Assembly (NCBI RefSeq): GCF_011064595.1
Contig: NZ_JAALJI010000010.1
Location: forward strand, 124,001-188,000
Length of the DNA stretch: 64,000 nucleotides
Source of the DNA: Paludisphaera soli
GTDB lineage: Bacteria > Planctomycetota > Planctomycetia > Isosphaerales > Isosphaeraceae
Reading direction: 5' to 3'
Part shown: in pieces, positions 25,176-33,928 of the stretch
How positions within the stretch are numbered: position 1 is the first letter of the stretch
Layout of the letters: each line of letters begins with the position of its first letter
Translations under genes and position numbers: made by a program
The notes under the pieces: generated by a model
The model's input: the letters and a program-made list of their open reading frames with translations, nothing else
What the model was told of the DNA's origin: nothing
The model's database searches: none

Positions 25176-26570
25176 ATGCTCGACCCTTACCAGGACGCCC
25201 TGGGCTACCTCTTCAGCCGGCTGGACTACGAGCGCGAGGGCATGCCCAGGACGCTCGCGGAACTCGGATTGGGGCGTATGCGCAGGCTCCTGAAGCGGCT
25301 GGGCGACCCGCATCGCGGACTCCGGATCGTCCACGTCGCCGGCACCAAGGGGAAGGGCTCGACGGCCGCGATGCTGGCCGCGGCGCTGTCCGCCTCGGGC
25401 TTCCGGACGGGCCTCTACACGTCCCCCCACCTCGAACGACTGGAGGAGCGTTACCGGATCGACGGGGCGGCGATCGCCTCCGACGAGATGGTCGCCCTGG
25501 TCGACGAGGTCCGCTCGGCGGTCGAGACGATGGAGGGCGACGGGGACGACCCCCGGAGCCTGGGGGCGACCTTCTTCGAGATCACCACCGCGATGGGCCT
25601 GCTCCATTTCGCGCGACGCGGCGTCGGGGCCGTCGTCCTCGAGGTCGGCATGGGGGGCCGTCTGGACTCGACGAACGTGGTCCGGCCGCTGGTCTCGGTG
25701 ATCACCAGCATCGCGCTGGATCACACCCGCCAGCTCGGCGACACCCTGGCCGCGATCGCCGTCGAGAAGGCCGGGATCATCAAGCGGGCGACCCCCGCCG
25801 TCAGCGGCGTGCAGGAGCCCGAGCCCCGCGAGGCGATCCGCCGGGTCGCCGCAGCCCGTCGCGCACCGTTCCGCGAGATCGACGCCGACTTCCACCACGA
25901 AGCCTTCGCACCGACGGCCCCGCCGACCCGGCCGACCCCCGGCCGCGCGACGGTGCGGACCTGGCGGACGGATTGGGGCGTCCTGGACGTGCCTCTCCTC
26001 GGCCCCCACCAGGCCCACAACATGGCCGTGGCCCTAGCGGGGCTGGACGCCCTGGCCGAGGCTGACCCGACCCTGGCCGTCGATCGCGAGGCCGTGGTCC
26101 GGGGCTTCGCGGGGCTGACCTGGCCGGCGCGGGTGGAGGTCATGGGATCGAGCCCCTGGCTCGTGGTCGACGGCGCCCACAACGTGGCCTCGGCCGAGGC
26201 CCTAGCGAAGACCCTGCGGGACCACTTCCCCCCCTGCCCGCGCACGCTGGTCTTCGGCACCACCCGCGACAAGGACCTCGGCGGCCAGCTCCGGGCGCTC
26301 TTGCCGATGTTCCGGGACCGGGTCGCGACCCGATACGTCCAGAACCCCCGGGCCGTGCCGGCGGAGGAGGTCGCGGCGGCGGCCGAGGCCATCGACGGCC
26401 GCCCCATGAGGGTCGCCCGCGACCCGGCCGAGGCCCTGGCCCTGGCCCGGAGCCTGACCGGGCCCGACGGGCTCATCTGCGTCACCGGCTCGCTGTTCCT
26501 CGCCGCCGAGGCGCGGGCCGTCGTCCTCGGCCGCGAGCCGGCCCCCGCCGCCGGCCGGGCCTGGAAATGA
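25176..26570 (+). CDS. folC: Bifunctional dihydrofolate/folylpolyglutamate synthase
   Basis: The 464-residue Mur-ligase-like enzyme adds glutamate to dihydropteroate and folates. The P-loop VAGTKGKGSTAAML (about residues 55-68) is a typical FolC signature. TSPHLERLEERYRIDG, EVGMGGRLDSTNVV and DHTRQLGDT follow in family order, and the C-terminal domain starts near WPARVEVM and has VDGAHNVASAEAL. Length is slightly above the usual 420-440 because of a long linker (about residues 245-265). It leads a same-strand array with the DUF423, ACT and UPF0210 genes. Confidence 0.92.
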   Translation: MLDPYQDALGYLFSRLDYEREGMPRTLAELGLGRMRRLLKRLGDPHRGLRIVHVAGTKGKGSTAAMLAAALSASGFRTGLYTSPHLERLEERYRIDGAAIASDEMVALVDEVRSAVETMEGDGDDPRSLGATFFEITTAMGLLHFARRGVGAVVLEVGMGGRLDSTNVVRPLVSVITSIALDHTRQLGDTLAAIAVEKAGIIKRATPAVSGVQEPEPREAIRRVAAARRAPFREIDADFHHEAFAPTAPPTRPTPGRATVRTWRTDWGVLDVPLLGPHQAHNMAVALAGLDALAEADPTLAVDREAVVRGFAGLTWPARVEVMGSSPWLVVDGAHNVASAEALAKTLRDHFPPCPRTLVFGTTRDKDLGGQLRALLPMFRDRVATRYVQNPRAVPAEEVAAAAEAIDGRPMRVARDPAEALALARSLTGPDGLICVTGSLFLAAEARAVVLGREPAPAAGRAWK

Positions 26571-26596
26571 GAGCGGACACCGGAGGACCATCGACG

Positions 26597-27040
26597 ATGA
26601 ACGACGGATTCTGGCTGCGGATCGGCGCCGTCTGGGGCTTCCTGGCCGTGGCGATGGGGGCCTTCGGCGCCCATGGGCTGAAAGATCGACTGGAGGCGAC
26701 GGGGCGGCTCGCCAACTTCGAGACGGCGGCCCAGTATCATATGTACCTGGCCCTGGCGCTGGTGGCCGTGGGCCTGCTCCAGGCGGCGGGCCGATCGGGC
26801 CCCGCTCTGTCGATCGCGGCGTGGTGCTTCCTGATCGGCTCGGCGGTCTTCTCGGGTACACTTTACGCTCTGAGCCTCTCGGGCCTGCGATGGCTCGGGG
26901 CGATCACGCCGGTCGGCGGCGTGCTGATCCTCGTCGGCTGGGCGGCGCTGGCCGTCGCGGCCGGGACGGCGGGCGGGCGTCCGGGCCCCGCCGCGGGCGA
27001 TCGCGAGCCCGTCGCGACCGCGTCCTTCAAGGAATTCTGA
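26597..27040 (+). CDS. DUF423 small membrane protein
   Basis: The 147-residue protein shows the DUF423 (YgdD-like) N-terminus: an early helix ending in GAFGAHGLKDRL, then FETAAQYHMYLALALV. There are four hydrophobic segments (about residues 7-25, 50-70, 78-98 and 105-125). Function in this family is unknown. I choose ATG 26597 because GGAGG lies 11 nt upstream. An upstream ATG at 26567 overlaps folC by 4 nt and would add ten residues. Confidence 0.85.
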   Translation: MNDGFWLRIGAVWGFLAVAMGAFGAHGLKDRLEATGRLANFETAAQYHMYLALALVAVGLLQAAGRSGPALSIAAWCFLIGSAVFSGTLYALSLSGLRWLGAITPVGGVLILVGWAALAVAAGTAGGRPGPAAGDREPVATASFKEF

Positions 27041-27063
27041 CGAAAGGCGATCCCAAACCGGCC

Positions 27064-27663
27064 ATGAGCAGCTACATGATTTCCGTCACCGCGGCCGACC
27101 GCGTCGGCATCGTCTACTCGGTGACGGGGGCCTTGCTCGACCTGGGCGGCAACGTCCTGGAGCTGAGCCAGACGGTCATGCGGGGGTACTTCACCATCAT
27201 CCTGGAGGTCGATTTCCCCGCCCCCAAGACCCGCGACCAGATCGTCGAGGCGATCCACGAGCGCGGCAAGCGGTTCGAACTCCAGGTGCAGGTCACCGAG
27301 ATCAAGCCGGGCCCGGCCGAGCCCCAAACGCCGGCCGGCGAGCGGTTCATCCTGACGGTCCTGGGCGACGACAGCCCGGGGATCGTCCACAGCATCGCCG
27401 GCTCGCTGGCGGCCCACGGGGCGAACATCGTCGACCTCCACGCCCGGGTCGACGGCACGCGGTTCTCACTGGTCATGGAGGCCCTGATCCCCCACGACCT
27501 GACGCCGGCCGCGATCCGATCCGAGCTGGAGCGCTACGGACGCGCCCACAAGCTGGAGGCCTTCGTCCAGCACGAGAACATCTTCGCCGCCACCACCGAG
27601 CCCAGCCCGGTCCGCCTCAGCGCGGCCCTTCGAAGCCAAGGAGACAGCCTTGCATCGCACTGA
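27064..27663 (+). CDS. Double ACT-domain protein (GcvR/UPF0237-like)
   Basis: The 199-residue protein consists of two ACT domains. The first begins MISVTAADRVGIVYSVTGALLDLGGN and the second FILTVLGDDSPGIVHSIAGSLAAHGAN, each with the DxxGIV turn that forms the ligand site. ACT pairs of this kind sense amino acids or regulate partner proteins. The end overlaps the UPF0210 gene by 14 nt. That pairing (ACT protein plus UPF0210) is recurrent in bacteria and points to a shared, still unassigned role. Confidence 0.83.
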   Translation: MSSYMISVTAADRVGIVYSVTGALLDLGGNVLELSQTVMRGYFTIILEVDFPAPKTRDQIVEAIHERGKRFELQVQVTEIKPGPAEPQTPAGERFILTVLGDDSPGIVHSIAGSLAAHGANIVDLHARVDGTRFSLVMEALIPHDLTPAAIRSELERYGRAHKLEAFVQHENIFAATTEPSPVRLSAALRSQGDSLASH

Positions 27664-29026
27664 AGACGTCCTGGCCACCCTCAGCATGATTCGCCAGCAC
27701 AAGCTGGACGTCCGCACGGTGACGATGGGCATCGACCTGGCCCCCTGCGCCTCGCCCGACGTCGCCGTCCTCTGCGACCGCATCCGGGCCCGGCTGATCC
27801 ACTACGCCGGCCGGCTGCGGGCCGTCTGCCGCGAGGTTGAGGCCCGCTACGGCATCCCGATCGTCAACCGACGGATCGCCGTCAGCCCCATCGGCCGGAT
27901 CGCCGCCGGCCAGAAGGCCGAAGGGCTCCTGGCCGTCGCCCGGACGCTGGACGCCGTGGCCGCCGAGGTCGAGGTCGACCTCGTCGGCGGCTTCACGGCG
28001 CTGGTGCAGAAGGGCTGGACCGACAGCGAGCGCCGGCTCATCGCCGCGCTGCCGGAGGTCCTGTCGACGACCAAGCGGGTCTGCTCCTCGGTCAACGTCG
28101 GGACCACGGCCGCCGGGATCAACATGGACGCCGTCGCCGCCCTGGGGCACGTCCTCAAGGAGACGGCCGAGCTGACCCGCGACCACGACGGCTTCGGCTG
28201 CGCCAAGCTCGTGATCTTCGGCAACGCCCCCAACGACAACCCGTTCATGGCGGGCGCCTTCCACGGTGCGGGCGAGACCGACTGCGTGATCAACATCGGC
28301 GTCAGCGGGCCGGGGGTGGTCAAGGCGGCCGTCGAGGACCTGGTCGCACACGCCCCCACGAGGCCCACGCTCGGCGACATCGCCGAGGAGATCAAGAGCA
28401 CGGCCTTCCGCGTGACCCGCGTGGGCGAGCTGATCGGCCGCGAGGTCGCCGCCCGGCTGGGCGTGGCCTTCGGAATCGTGGACCTCTCCCTCGCCCCCAC
28501 GCCGCAGATCGGCGACAGCGTCGGCGAGATCCTCCAGGCGATGGGCGTCTCGCGGCTGGGCGGGCCGGGCTCGACGGCCGCGCTGGCGCTCCTGAACGAC
28601 GCTGTGAAAAAAGGGGGGAGCTTCGCCAGCTCCAGCGTGGGCGGGCTCTCCGGGGCGTTCGTCGCCGTCAGCGAGGACGCGGCGCTCGCCCGCGCCGTCG
28701 AGGTGGGCGACCTGACCCTGGCCAAGCTCGAGGCCATGACGGCGGTCTGCTCGGTCGGCCTGGACATGATCGCCGTCCCCGGCGACACCGACGCCGAGAC
28801 CCTCTCGGCCCTGATCGCCGACGAGGTCGCCATCGGCGTCATCAACCACAAGACGACGGCCGTCCGGGTGATCCCCGTGCCGGGCAAGAAGGCCGGCGAA
28901 CGCGCCGTCTTCGGCGGCCTCTTCGGCGAGATGGACATCCTCGCCATCCACGCCGCCGGCGGCTCGGCCGAGTTCGTCCGCCACGGCGGGCGCATCCCTG
29001 CCCCGCTCTCCAGCCTCCGCAACTGA
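27650..29026 (+). CDS. UPF0210/DUF711 family protein
   Basis: The 458-residue protein matches the UPF0210 (PFL-like) family: LDVRTVTMGIDL, GIPIVNRRIAVSPIG, FGNAPNDNPFMAGAFHG, VINIGVSGPG and MIAVPGDT are family-like blocks. Members resemble glycyl-radical enzymes in fold but have no accepted reaction. The start is TTG 27650 inside the ACT gene. AAGGAG lies about seven nt before it, so translation is likely coupled to the ACT-domain partner. Length is normal. Confidence 0.85.
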   Translation: MHRTEDVLATLSMIRQHKLDVRTVTMGIDLAPCASPDVAVLCDRIRARLIHYAGRLRAVCREVEARYGIPIVNRRIAVSPIGRIAAGQKAEGLLAVARTLDAVAAEVEVDLVGGFTALVQKGWTDSERRLIAALPEVLSTTKRVCSSVNVGTTAAGINMDAVAALGHVLKETAELTRDHDGFGCAKLVIFGNAPNDNPFMAGAFHGAGETDCVINIGVSGPGVVKAAVEDLVAHAPTRPTLGDIAEEIKSTAFRVTRVGELIGREVAARLGVAFGIVDLSLAPTPQIGDSVGEILQAMGVSRLGGPGSTAALALLNDAVKKGGSFASSSVGGLSGAFVAVSEDAALARAVEVGDLTLAKLEAMTAVCSVGLDMIAVPGDTDAETLSALIADEVAIGVINHKTTAVRVIPVPGKKAGERAVFGGLFGEMDILAIHAAGGSAEFVRHGGRIPAPLSSLRN

Positions 29027-29178
29027 TCGGCCCGGGGGCGGTCCGGCGCCGGTGCGCCAGATCGCCCCACTTCGCCTTGGCAGGGAGGGACTCCAGGGGT
29101 AGACTCCCGGACGCACGATCTCGGGCTGGACGAGCAGCCCGGCATGGACGCAGGATCGCATCTAGGAAGGATGATGTC

Positions 29179-29940
29179 ATGGTGACGCCGACGCGGATCG
29201 CTCGCGGCCTGGGCATACTCGGCGTGATCGCCTTCATGGCGGTGGCGACGGGCTCCTCGATCGCCACCTCGAACCTTCAGGACGACCCCGCCGCGGCACT
29301 GGCCCCGGCCCTCCCGGCAGGCCTGGACGACCCGACGCCGGCGCCCGGGACGCTCGACCCCGCGCCCGCCCTCCCCGACGCCGCGCCGGCGCCCACGAAG
29401 CCGGAGCCCCTGAAGGACCTCCCCGCCGCGCCCGACGAGCCCGCGCTCAAGCTGGACATCCCGCCCGCCCCCGCGACGACCCCGCGACCGACGGCCGCGC
29501 CGGCCCCGATCGACGAGCCGGCCGCCAACCCGCTGCCGCCCGCCCGCGAACGCGAGCCGATCGCGGCACCCGAGCCGATCGCGGTGCCCGAGCCGGCCCC
29601 GGCCGCCCGGCCCCGCCCCTCGGCCGACGACCCGGACGCGAAGGCCCGCTCGTTCGTCGAGCGGAACCGCAAGGAGGCCGACGAGCAGCTCAAGGCCCTC
29701 CGCGAGGAGGCCGCCCAGCTCAAGGCCCGCCTGGGACGCGTCGAGGCGGGCATCCGCCGCTGGGAGTCGCTCGCCGAGGCGCTCGATCGCAGCGAGGACC
29801 GCGCCGCCATGCGGAACCCGGCCGAGGTCCGCGGCCGGTCCGAGGTCCAGCAGTACATCGTCCCCGGCCGGGCCCCCGTCATCATCCAGTCCCAGCCGGT
29901 CACCCGCTCGGACTACGTCCCCGCCCCCCTGCCCCGCTGA
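29179..29940 (+). CDS. Exported Pro/Ala-rich protein with coiled coil
   Basis: I do not recognise a family. The 253-residue product begins with an uncleaved or cleaved hydrophobic segment (about residues 10-30). About 120 residues dominated by Pro, Ala, Asp and Glu follow, likely disordered and possibly spanning the periplasm. Next is a charged coiled coil (about residues 160-205, ADEQLKALREEAAQLKARLG) and a short C-terminal tail ending PAPLPR. AGGAAGG about eight nt upstream supports ATG 29179. It converges with the ABC transporter operon. Confidence 0.65.
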   Translation: MVTPTRIARGLGILGVIAFMAVATGSSIATSNLQDDPAAALAPALPAGLDDPTPAPGTLDPAPALPDAAPAPTKPEPLKDLPAAPDEPALKLDIPPAPATTPRPTAAPAPIDEPAANPLPPAREREPIAAPEPIAVPEPAPAARPRPSADDPDAKARSFVERNRKEADEQLKALREEAAQLKARLGRVEAGIRRWESLAEALDRSEDRAAMRNPAEVRGRSEVQQYIVPGRAPVIIQSQPVTRSDYVPAPLPR

Positions 29941-29959
29941 CGGCGAAACGCCCGGGAAC

Positions 29960-30706
29960 TCACGCGGCCCGGACCTCCGCCAGGAGGCTCCGGGTCGCCT
30001 CGTGCGCGGGGGCGTCGAACACCCGGCCCGGCTCCCCCGACTCGACCACGCGGCCCTCACCGAAGACGTGCACGACGCTCGCGACCTTGCGGGCGAAGCC
30101 CATGGCGTGCGTCACCACGATCATCGTCTGGCCGTCGCGCGCCAGGTCGGTCATCACCCCCAACACCTCGCCGGTCATGCGCGGGTCGAGGGCGCTGGTC
30201 GGCTCGTCGAAGAGCATGACCTCGGGGCCCATCGCCAGGGCCCGCGCGATGGCCACCCGTTGCTGCTGGCCTCCCGATAGCTCCCTCGGCCGCGCGTCCA
30301 GGCGATCGGCCATGCCGACGCGGTCCAGGAGCGCCCGGGCTCGCTCGACGGCCTCATTCCGCCCCATCCCCAGCACTTGGACGGGGGCCTCGATCACGTT
30401 CTGCAGGACCGTCTGATGGGCGAAGAGGTTGAACGCCTGGAAGACCATACCCATCCGTCGGCAGACCCGTCGCGCCGCCCTCGCGTGCTCGGCCGGGGTC
30501 TGCTCGGCGGTCAGCTCCAGGTCACCGATCGCGACCCGACCGGCCTGGAATCGCTCCAGGCCGTTCAGGCACCGCAGGAACGTGCTCTTGCCGCCGCCGG
30601 AAGGCCCGATGAGGCAGGCCACATCCCCCTTCGCGACCGCGAGGTCCACGCCGCGGAGCACCTCGACGACCCCGTGGCGCTTGACCAGCCCTTCGACCAC
30701 GATCAT
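29960..30706 (-). CDS. glnQ: Polar amino-acid ABC transporter ATPase
   Basis: The 248-residue ATPase has Walker A GPSGGGKST, Q-loop, signature LSGGQQQRVAIARAL, Walker B VMLFDEPTSALD and H-loop VVTHAMGFA, all of the GlnQ/HisP class. The start ATG at 30706 overlaps the stop of the permease gene (ATGA), so it is coupled to it. Length is normal. It energises the fused binding/permease protein encoded just upstream. Confidence 0.9.
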   Translation of the reverse strand: MIVVEGLVKRHGVVEVLRGVDLAVAKGDVACLIGPSGGGKSTFLRCLNGLERFQAGRVAIGDLELTAEQTPAEHARAARRVCRRMGMVFQAFNLFAHQTVLQNVIEAPVQVLGMGRNEAVERARALLDRVGMADRLDARPRELSGGQQQRVAIARALAMGPEVMLFDEPTSALDPRMTGEVLGVMTDLARDGQTMIVVTHAMGFARKVASVVHVFGEGRVVESGEPGRVFDAPAHEATRSLLAEVRAA

Positions 30707-32301
30707 GCGAGCCCCCCCTTCACGCCTTCGGCGCCCAGTCGGCGTTCGGACCATCGCGAGAACCAGGAAAGCGGCAGGCTCATCGCCAGGTAGATCGCGG
30801 CCGTCGCCGCGGCGAATTCCACCACGCCCCCGGTGCTGTTGGCCAGGATCGAGTACTGCTTGGTCAGCTCGACCAGCGTGATCACCGAGCAGACCGAAGT
30901 GTCCTTGAACAGGGCGATGAAGTCGTTCGAAACCGGCGGGATCACCAGGCGGACCGCCTGCGGGATCACGATCCGCCGCAGCGCCGTCCAGCGCGACATC
31001 CCGAGCGCCAGGGCCGCCTCCATCTGCCCGCGGGGGACCGCCTGGAGCCCCGCCCGGTAGATCTCGGCCTCGTAAGCCGAGTAGTTCAGGGCTAGCCCGG
31101 CGATCCCCGCCACCCAGGGGGGGAGGCGGAGCACGAAGAACAGGACGTAGAGCTGGAGCATCAACGGAGTACCCCGGATCAGCTCGACGTAGGCCGCCAG
31201 CAGGCCGCGAAGCCAGCCGGGCCCGTACATCCGGCCCAGCGCGACGGCCAGGCCGATCGCCATCGCCAGCGGCATCGAACCGAACGAGAGCCCGAGCGTC
31301 ACCCGGGCCGCGTCGAACAGCCGGCCTCGATACCGCGCCAGCAGCTCCCAGCCCCTGGCCGAGAACTGGCCCGAGGCCGGCGCGATCGGGCCGGCGAACT
31401 CGGTCAACTCGCGCTGCAGGTCGTTCCAGATCCCGTATTTCTCGTAGATCCGCCGCAACTCGCCCGAGGCCGCGAGCCGGCCGATCCCCTCGTCCAGGGC
31501 GTCCCTCAGCGCGGCGTCGGCCTTCCGCGTGTAGATCACGTAGTACCCCCGAGAGACGGGGGGGCCGATGGCTTCAAGGCCTGGGAAACGGTCCTTGTAG
31601 AAGAGGGCGGCGGGGACGTCCTGCAGCGTGAGGTCGTACTGGCCGTTCTGGGTCGCGAGCATGGCGTCGGTCGCGCCGTCGAAGCGGACGACCTCGATCG
31701 TCGAGCCGGCCTCCTCCTCCGCGAAGACGTCGGCCGCGGAGCCGACCAGGACCCCGACACGCCAACGGCGGCCGTCGGCGCGGGGCCTCTTGAGGTCTTC
31801 CCACGACCCGATCGAGCCCCCCGTCGGGCCCATGAGCTGGAGTTGGTAGATGTAGTAGGGCCGGGTGGCGAGGTAATCGCGAGAGCGGACCTCGGTCCAC
31901 TCGTAGCCGTTGACCACGGCGTCGAACCGGCGGGCGTCGAGGACGGAGAGGAGCTTGTCCCACTGGCCCTGAGAGAACTCGGCCGACGCGCCGAGGCCGC
32001 CGGCCAGCCGCTCCATCATCTCGACCTCGAAGCCCGTCACCGAGCGTGGCGAGGCGGGGTCGGGGAACGCGTAGGGCCCTCCCCCTTCCATGTCGCTGCC
32101 GTATCGGAGGATCTTTCCCGCACGGACGTCTTGGAGCGCGTCCGCGTGTGCGACGGGGGCGAGGGCGAGGGCGGCGAGGGCCGCGAGGATCAGGGGCGAC
32201 GAGGAGGATCGCGGCGGGACGCGCCGGGTCGTCGAGGTGGTCGGGCGTGGGGCGGGGCGGGCGGAGGCGTCGGATTCCGATGCGGCAGGCTCTCCTTCCA
32301 T
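30703..32301 (-). CDS. ABC amino-acid transporter: fused solute-binding and permease protein
   Basis: About 532 residues. Residues 30-55 are a signal/anchor helix (PLILAALAALALAPVAHA). Residues about 60-280 are a family 3 solute-binding domain (KILRYGSDMEGGGPYAF, VTGFEVEMMERLAGGL, GVLVGSAADVFAEE). Residues about 310-530 are a GlnP-type permease with the EAA loop AALALGMSRWTALRRIVIPQA. The binding domain is therefore tethered to the channel. The ATG at 32301 has AAAGGA eight nt upstream. An ATG at 32337 would overlap the preceding gene by 4 nt and remains possible. Confidence 0.87.
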   Translation of the reverse strand: MEGEPAASESDASARPAPRPTTSTTRRVPPRSSSSPLILAALAALALAPVAHADALQDVRAGKILRYGSDMEGGGPYAFPDPASPRSVTGFEVEMMERLAGGLGASAEFSQGQWDKLLSVLDARRFDAVVNGYEWTEVRSRDYLATRPYYIYQLQLMGPTGGSIGSWEDLKRPRADGRRWRVGVLVGSAADVFAEEEAGSTIEVVRFDGATDAMLATQNGQYDLTLQDVPAALFYKDRFPGLEAIGPPVSRGYYVIYTRKADAALRDALDEGIGRLAASGELRRIYEKYGIWNDLQRELTEFAGPIAPASGQFSARGWELLARYRGRLFDAARVTLGLSFGSMPLAMAIGLAVALGRMYGPGWLRGLLAAYVELIRGTPLMLQLYVLFFVLRLPPWVAGIAGLALNYSAYEAEIYRAGLQAVPRGQMEAALALGMSRWTALRRIVIPQAVRLVIPPVSNDFIALFKDTSVCSVITLVELTKQYSILANSTGGVVEFAAATAAIYLAMSLPLSWFSRWSERRLGAEGVKGGLA

Positions 32302-32333
32302 CAACTGGGTCCTTTCCGGCCGTCGGCCTTCGA

Positions 32334-33593
32334 TCATTCGGGGGCGGGCGTGGTCGATTCCTCGGAAGGCTGGCGCGGCGTGGGGCCTTCGGCGGGAGGC
32401 CCGCCCTGGCGTCGGGGCGAACGACCTGCGACCCCGGTCGCCGAGCGGGCCCGGGGGTCGGGCATCAGCCGCGTGAGCCGGCCGACGTAGAATCGGTGGC
32501 CCCGCCACTGGACGTGGCTGTTCAGGAGGGCGTCGAACCAGAGCGGCAGGAGCATCAGGTCCTTGATCGGGCTGTAGATCAGGTGCCGGAGCTTGGGGAA
32601 CGATCCCCCCAGCCACCGGGCCTGCACCGCGTCGCGGGCCATCCCGAGCCCGACCAGTCCGAGCAGGCCGCCCCAGGCGATGCCCGACTCGCCCGAGAAC
32701 GCCCAGACCAGGCCGATGGTCGTCAGGTTCGCGAGCGGCTCGGCGACGAACGCCGGCAGGGCCAGGCGGCGGCGGATCTTGAACCAGCGCGAGTGCCGGT
32801 TGAGGAACCAGGTGAAGCCCCGGCGGCGGTTCACGTTCTCGATGACGTGGTGGCTCAGTCGGATCGAGTAGCCGGCCTTGCGGACCCGCATGCCGATCAC
32901 CTGATCCTCGGCCAGCAGGTTCCGGACCGCCGCGAACCCGCCGATCGCCTCCAGGACCGAGGCCCGCAGCATCATCGACTTGCCGACGACGCAGGTCACG
33001 CCCAGCACCGAGGCGAGGGCCATGCCGCCGGCGATGTAGCCGTTGAGCTGGAGGTTCTCCATCACGGCCCCCCCCTGGATCTCCCCCTCGCCGACGAAGA
33101 GGTTCGTCACCAGGCCCACGCTAGGCTCGGCCAGGTGGCAGGCCGTCTCGCGGAGGTACGAAGGGCGGGCGCGGACGTTGGAGTCGCTGATGAGGAGCAC
33201 GTCGTGGCGACGGAACGGCTCCATCGCCGCCAGGCTCTCGACCTTGGGGTTGAGGCCGAACGGCGGGCAGCCCACCACCAGCCGGGCGTCCTGCTCCGGA
33301 TGCTCTTCCATCAGCTTGCGGACCACGGCCGCCGCCGGGTCGGCGGGGTCGGCCACGCAGAAGAGGAGCTGATAGGTCGGGTAATCCAGGGCGAAGAAGC
33401 TGGCGAGGTTGGTCTCCAGCTCCTCGTCAAGCCCCTTCAGGGGCTTGAAGATCGTGACCGGCGGGGTATGATCCGGGAGGCCGCGAGGGCGGCGGGTGAT
33501 CCAGAAGAGGCAGCAGGTCGACGCCAGCGTCGTCGCCACGGCGACGGCGGCCACGAGCCCGAGCAACAGGTCGGCGGTCTGGATCGACGTCAT
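32334..33593 (-). CDS. Ceramide-glucosyltransferase-like glycosyltransferase (GT21/HpnI-like)
   Basis: About 419 residues. An N-terminal membrane helix (residues 7-33) precedes a GT-A domain with PVTIFKPLKGLDEELETN, ISDSNVRARPSYL (DxN metal motif), NLLAEDQVIG (catalytic acid) and RHSRWFKIRR (the R-x-x-R-W motif of GT21). C-terminal membrane helices follow (about residues 275-335). These enzymes transfer sugars to lipids such as ceramide or a hopanoid precursor. The lipid here cannot be told. The start 33593 is chosen by the domain. The gene heads the operon with the amino-acid transporter. Confidence 0.85.
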   Translation of the reverse strand: MTSIQTADLLLGLVAAVAVATTLASTCCLFWITRRPRGLPDHTPPVTIFKPLKGLDEELETNLASFFALDYPTYQLLFCVADPADPAAAVVRKLMEEHPEQDARLVVGCPPFGLNPKVESLAAMEPFRRHDVLLISDSNVRARPSYLRETACHLAEPSVGLVTNLFVGEGEIQGGAVMENLQLNGYIAGGMALASVLGVTCVVGKSMMLRASVLEAIGGFAAVRNLLAEDQVIGMRVRKAGYSIRLSHHVIENVNRRRGFTWFLNRHSRWFKIRRRLALPAFVAEPLANLTTIGLVWAFSGESGIAWGGLLGLVGLGMARDAVQARWLGGSFPKLRHLIYSPIKDLMLLPLWFDALLNSHVQWRGHRFYVGRLTRLMPDPRARSATGVAGRSPRRQGGPPAEGPTPRQPSEESTTPAPE

Positions 33594-33928
33594 GCTCACC
33601 CCGAACCCGGCGAAGCGGCCGGCGGCCGCCATCCATGGGAGGATCGCCCCGGCGTCGCGGTGGGATCGCCGAGGCTCCCGGTTCCCCCGGATACGGCCTC
33701 GTCGAGATTCGACGCCGTCGCACTCCCTAGATCATAACGTCGGCGACGATTTCGACCAATCCGGCTTGCGACGGTTCTCGGGATCTTCCGGAGCCTTTCT
33801 CCGGCCCTCCACCCGCAAGCGGAAAAGCGCGGCTCCCGTGCGCCTCTCGTGAAGCCCCCGGCGGCGGCGTGGTAAGCTTGGGTCTTGGCGCCGACGCGTT
33901 CCCGATCGATCGAGGAAGGGAGACTTCG
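33594..33928. other. 335-nt divergent intergenic region
   Basis: No gene is supported. It holds a minus-strand promoter candidate (listed) and a short perfect hairpin CCGGAG-CCTTT-CTCCGG at 33788-33804. The plus-strand pcm operon starts at its right edge. Confidence 0.5.
33731..33759 (-). promoter_or_regulatory. Candidate promoter for glycosyltransferase-ABC operon
   Basis: Minus-strand TTGGTC, 17 nt, TATGAT: the -10 matches five of six consensus bases and the -35 three. It would give a leader of about 130 nt. Confidence 0.38.
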
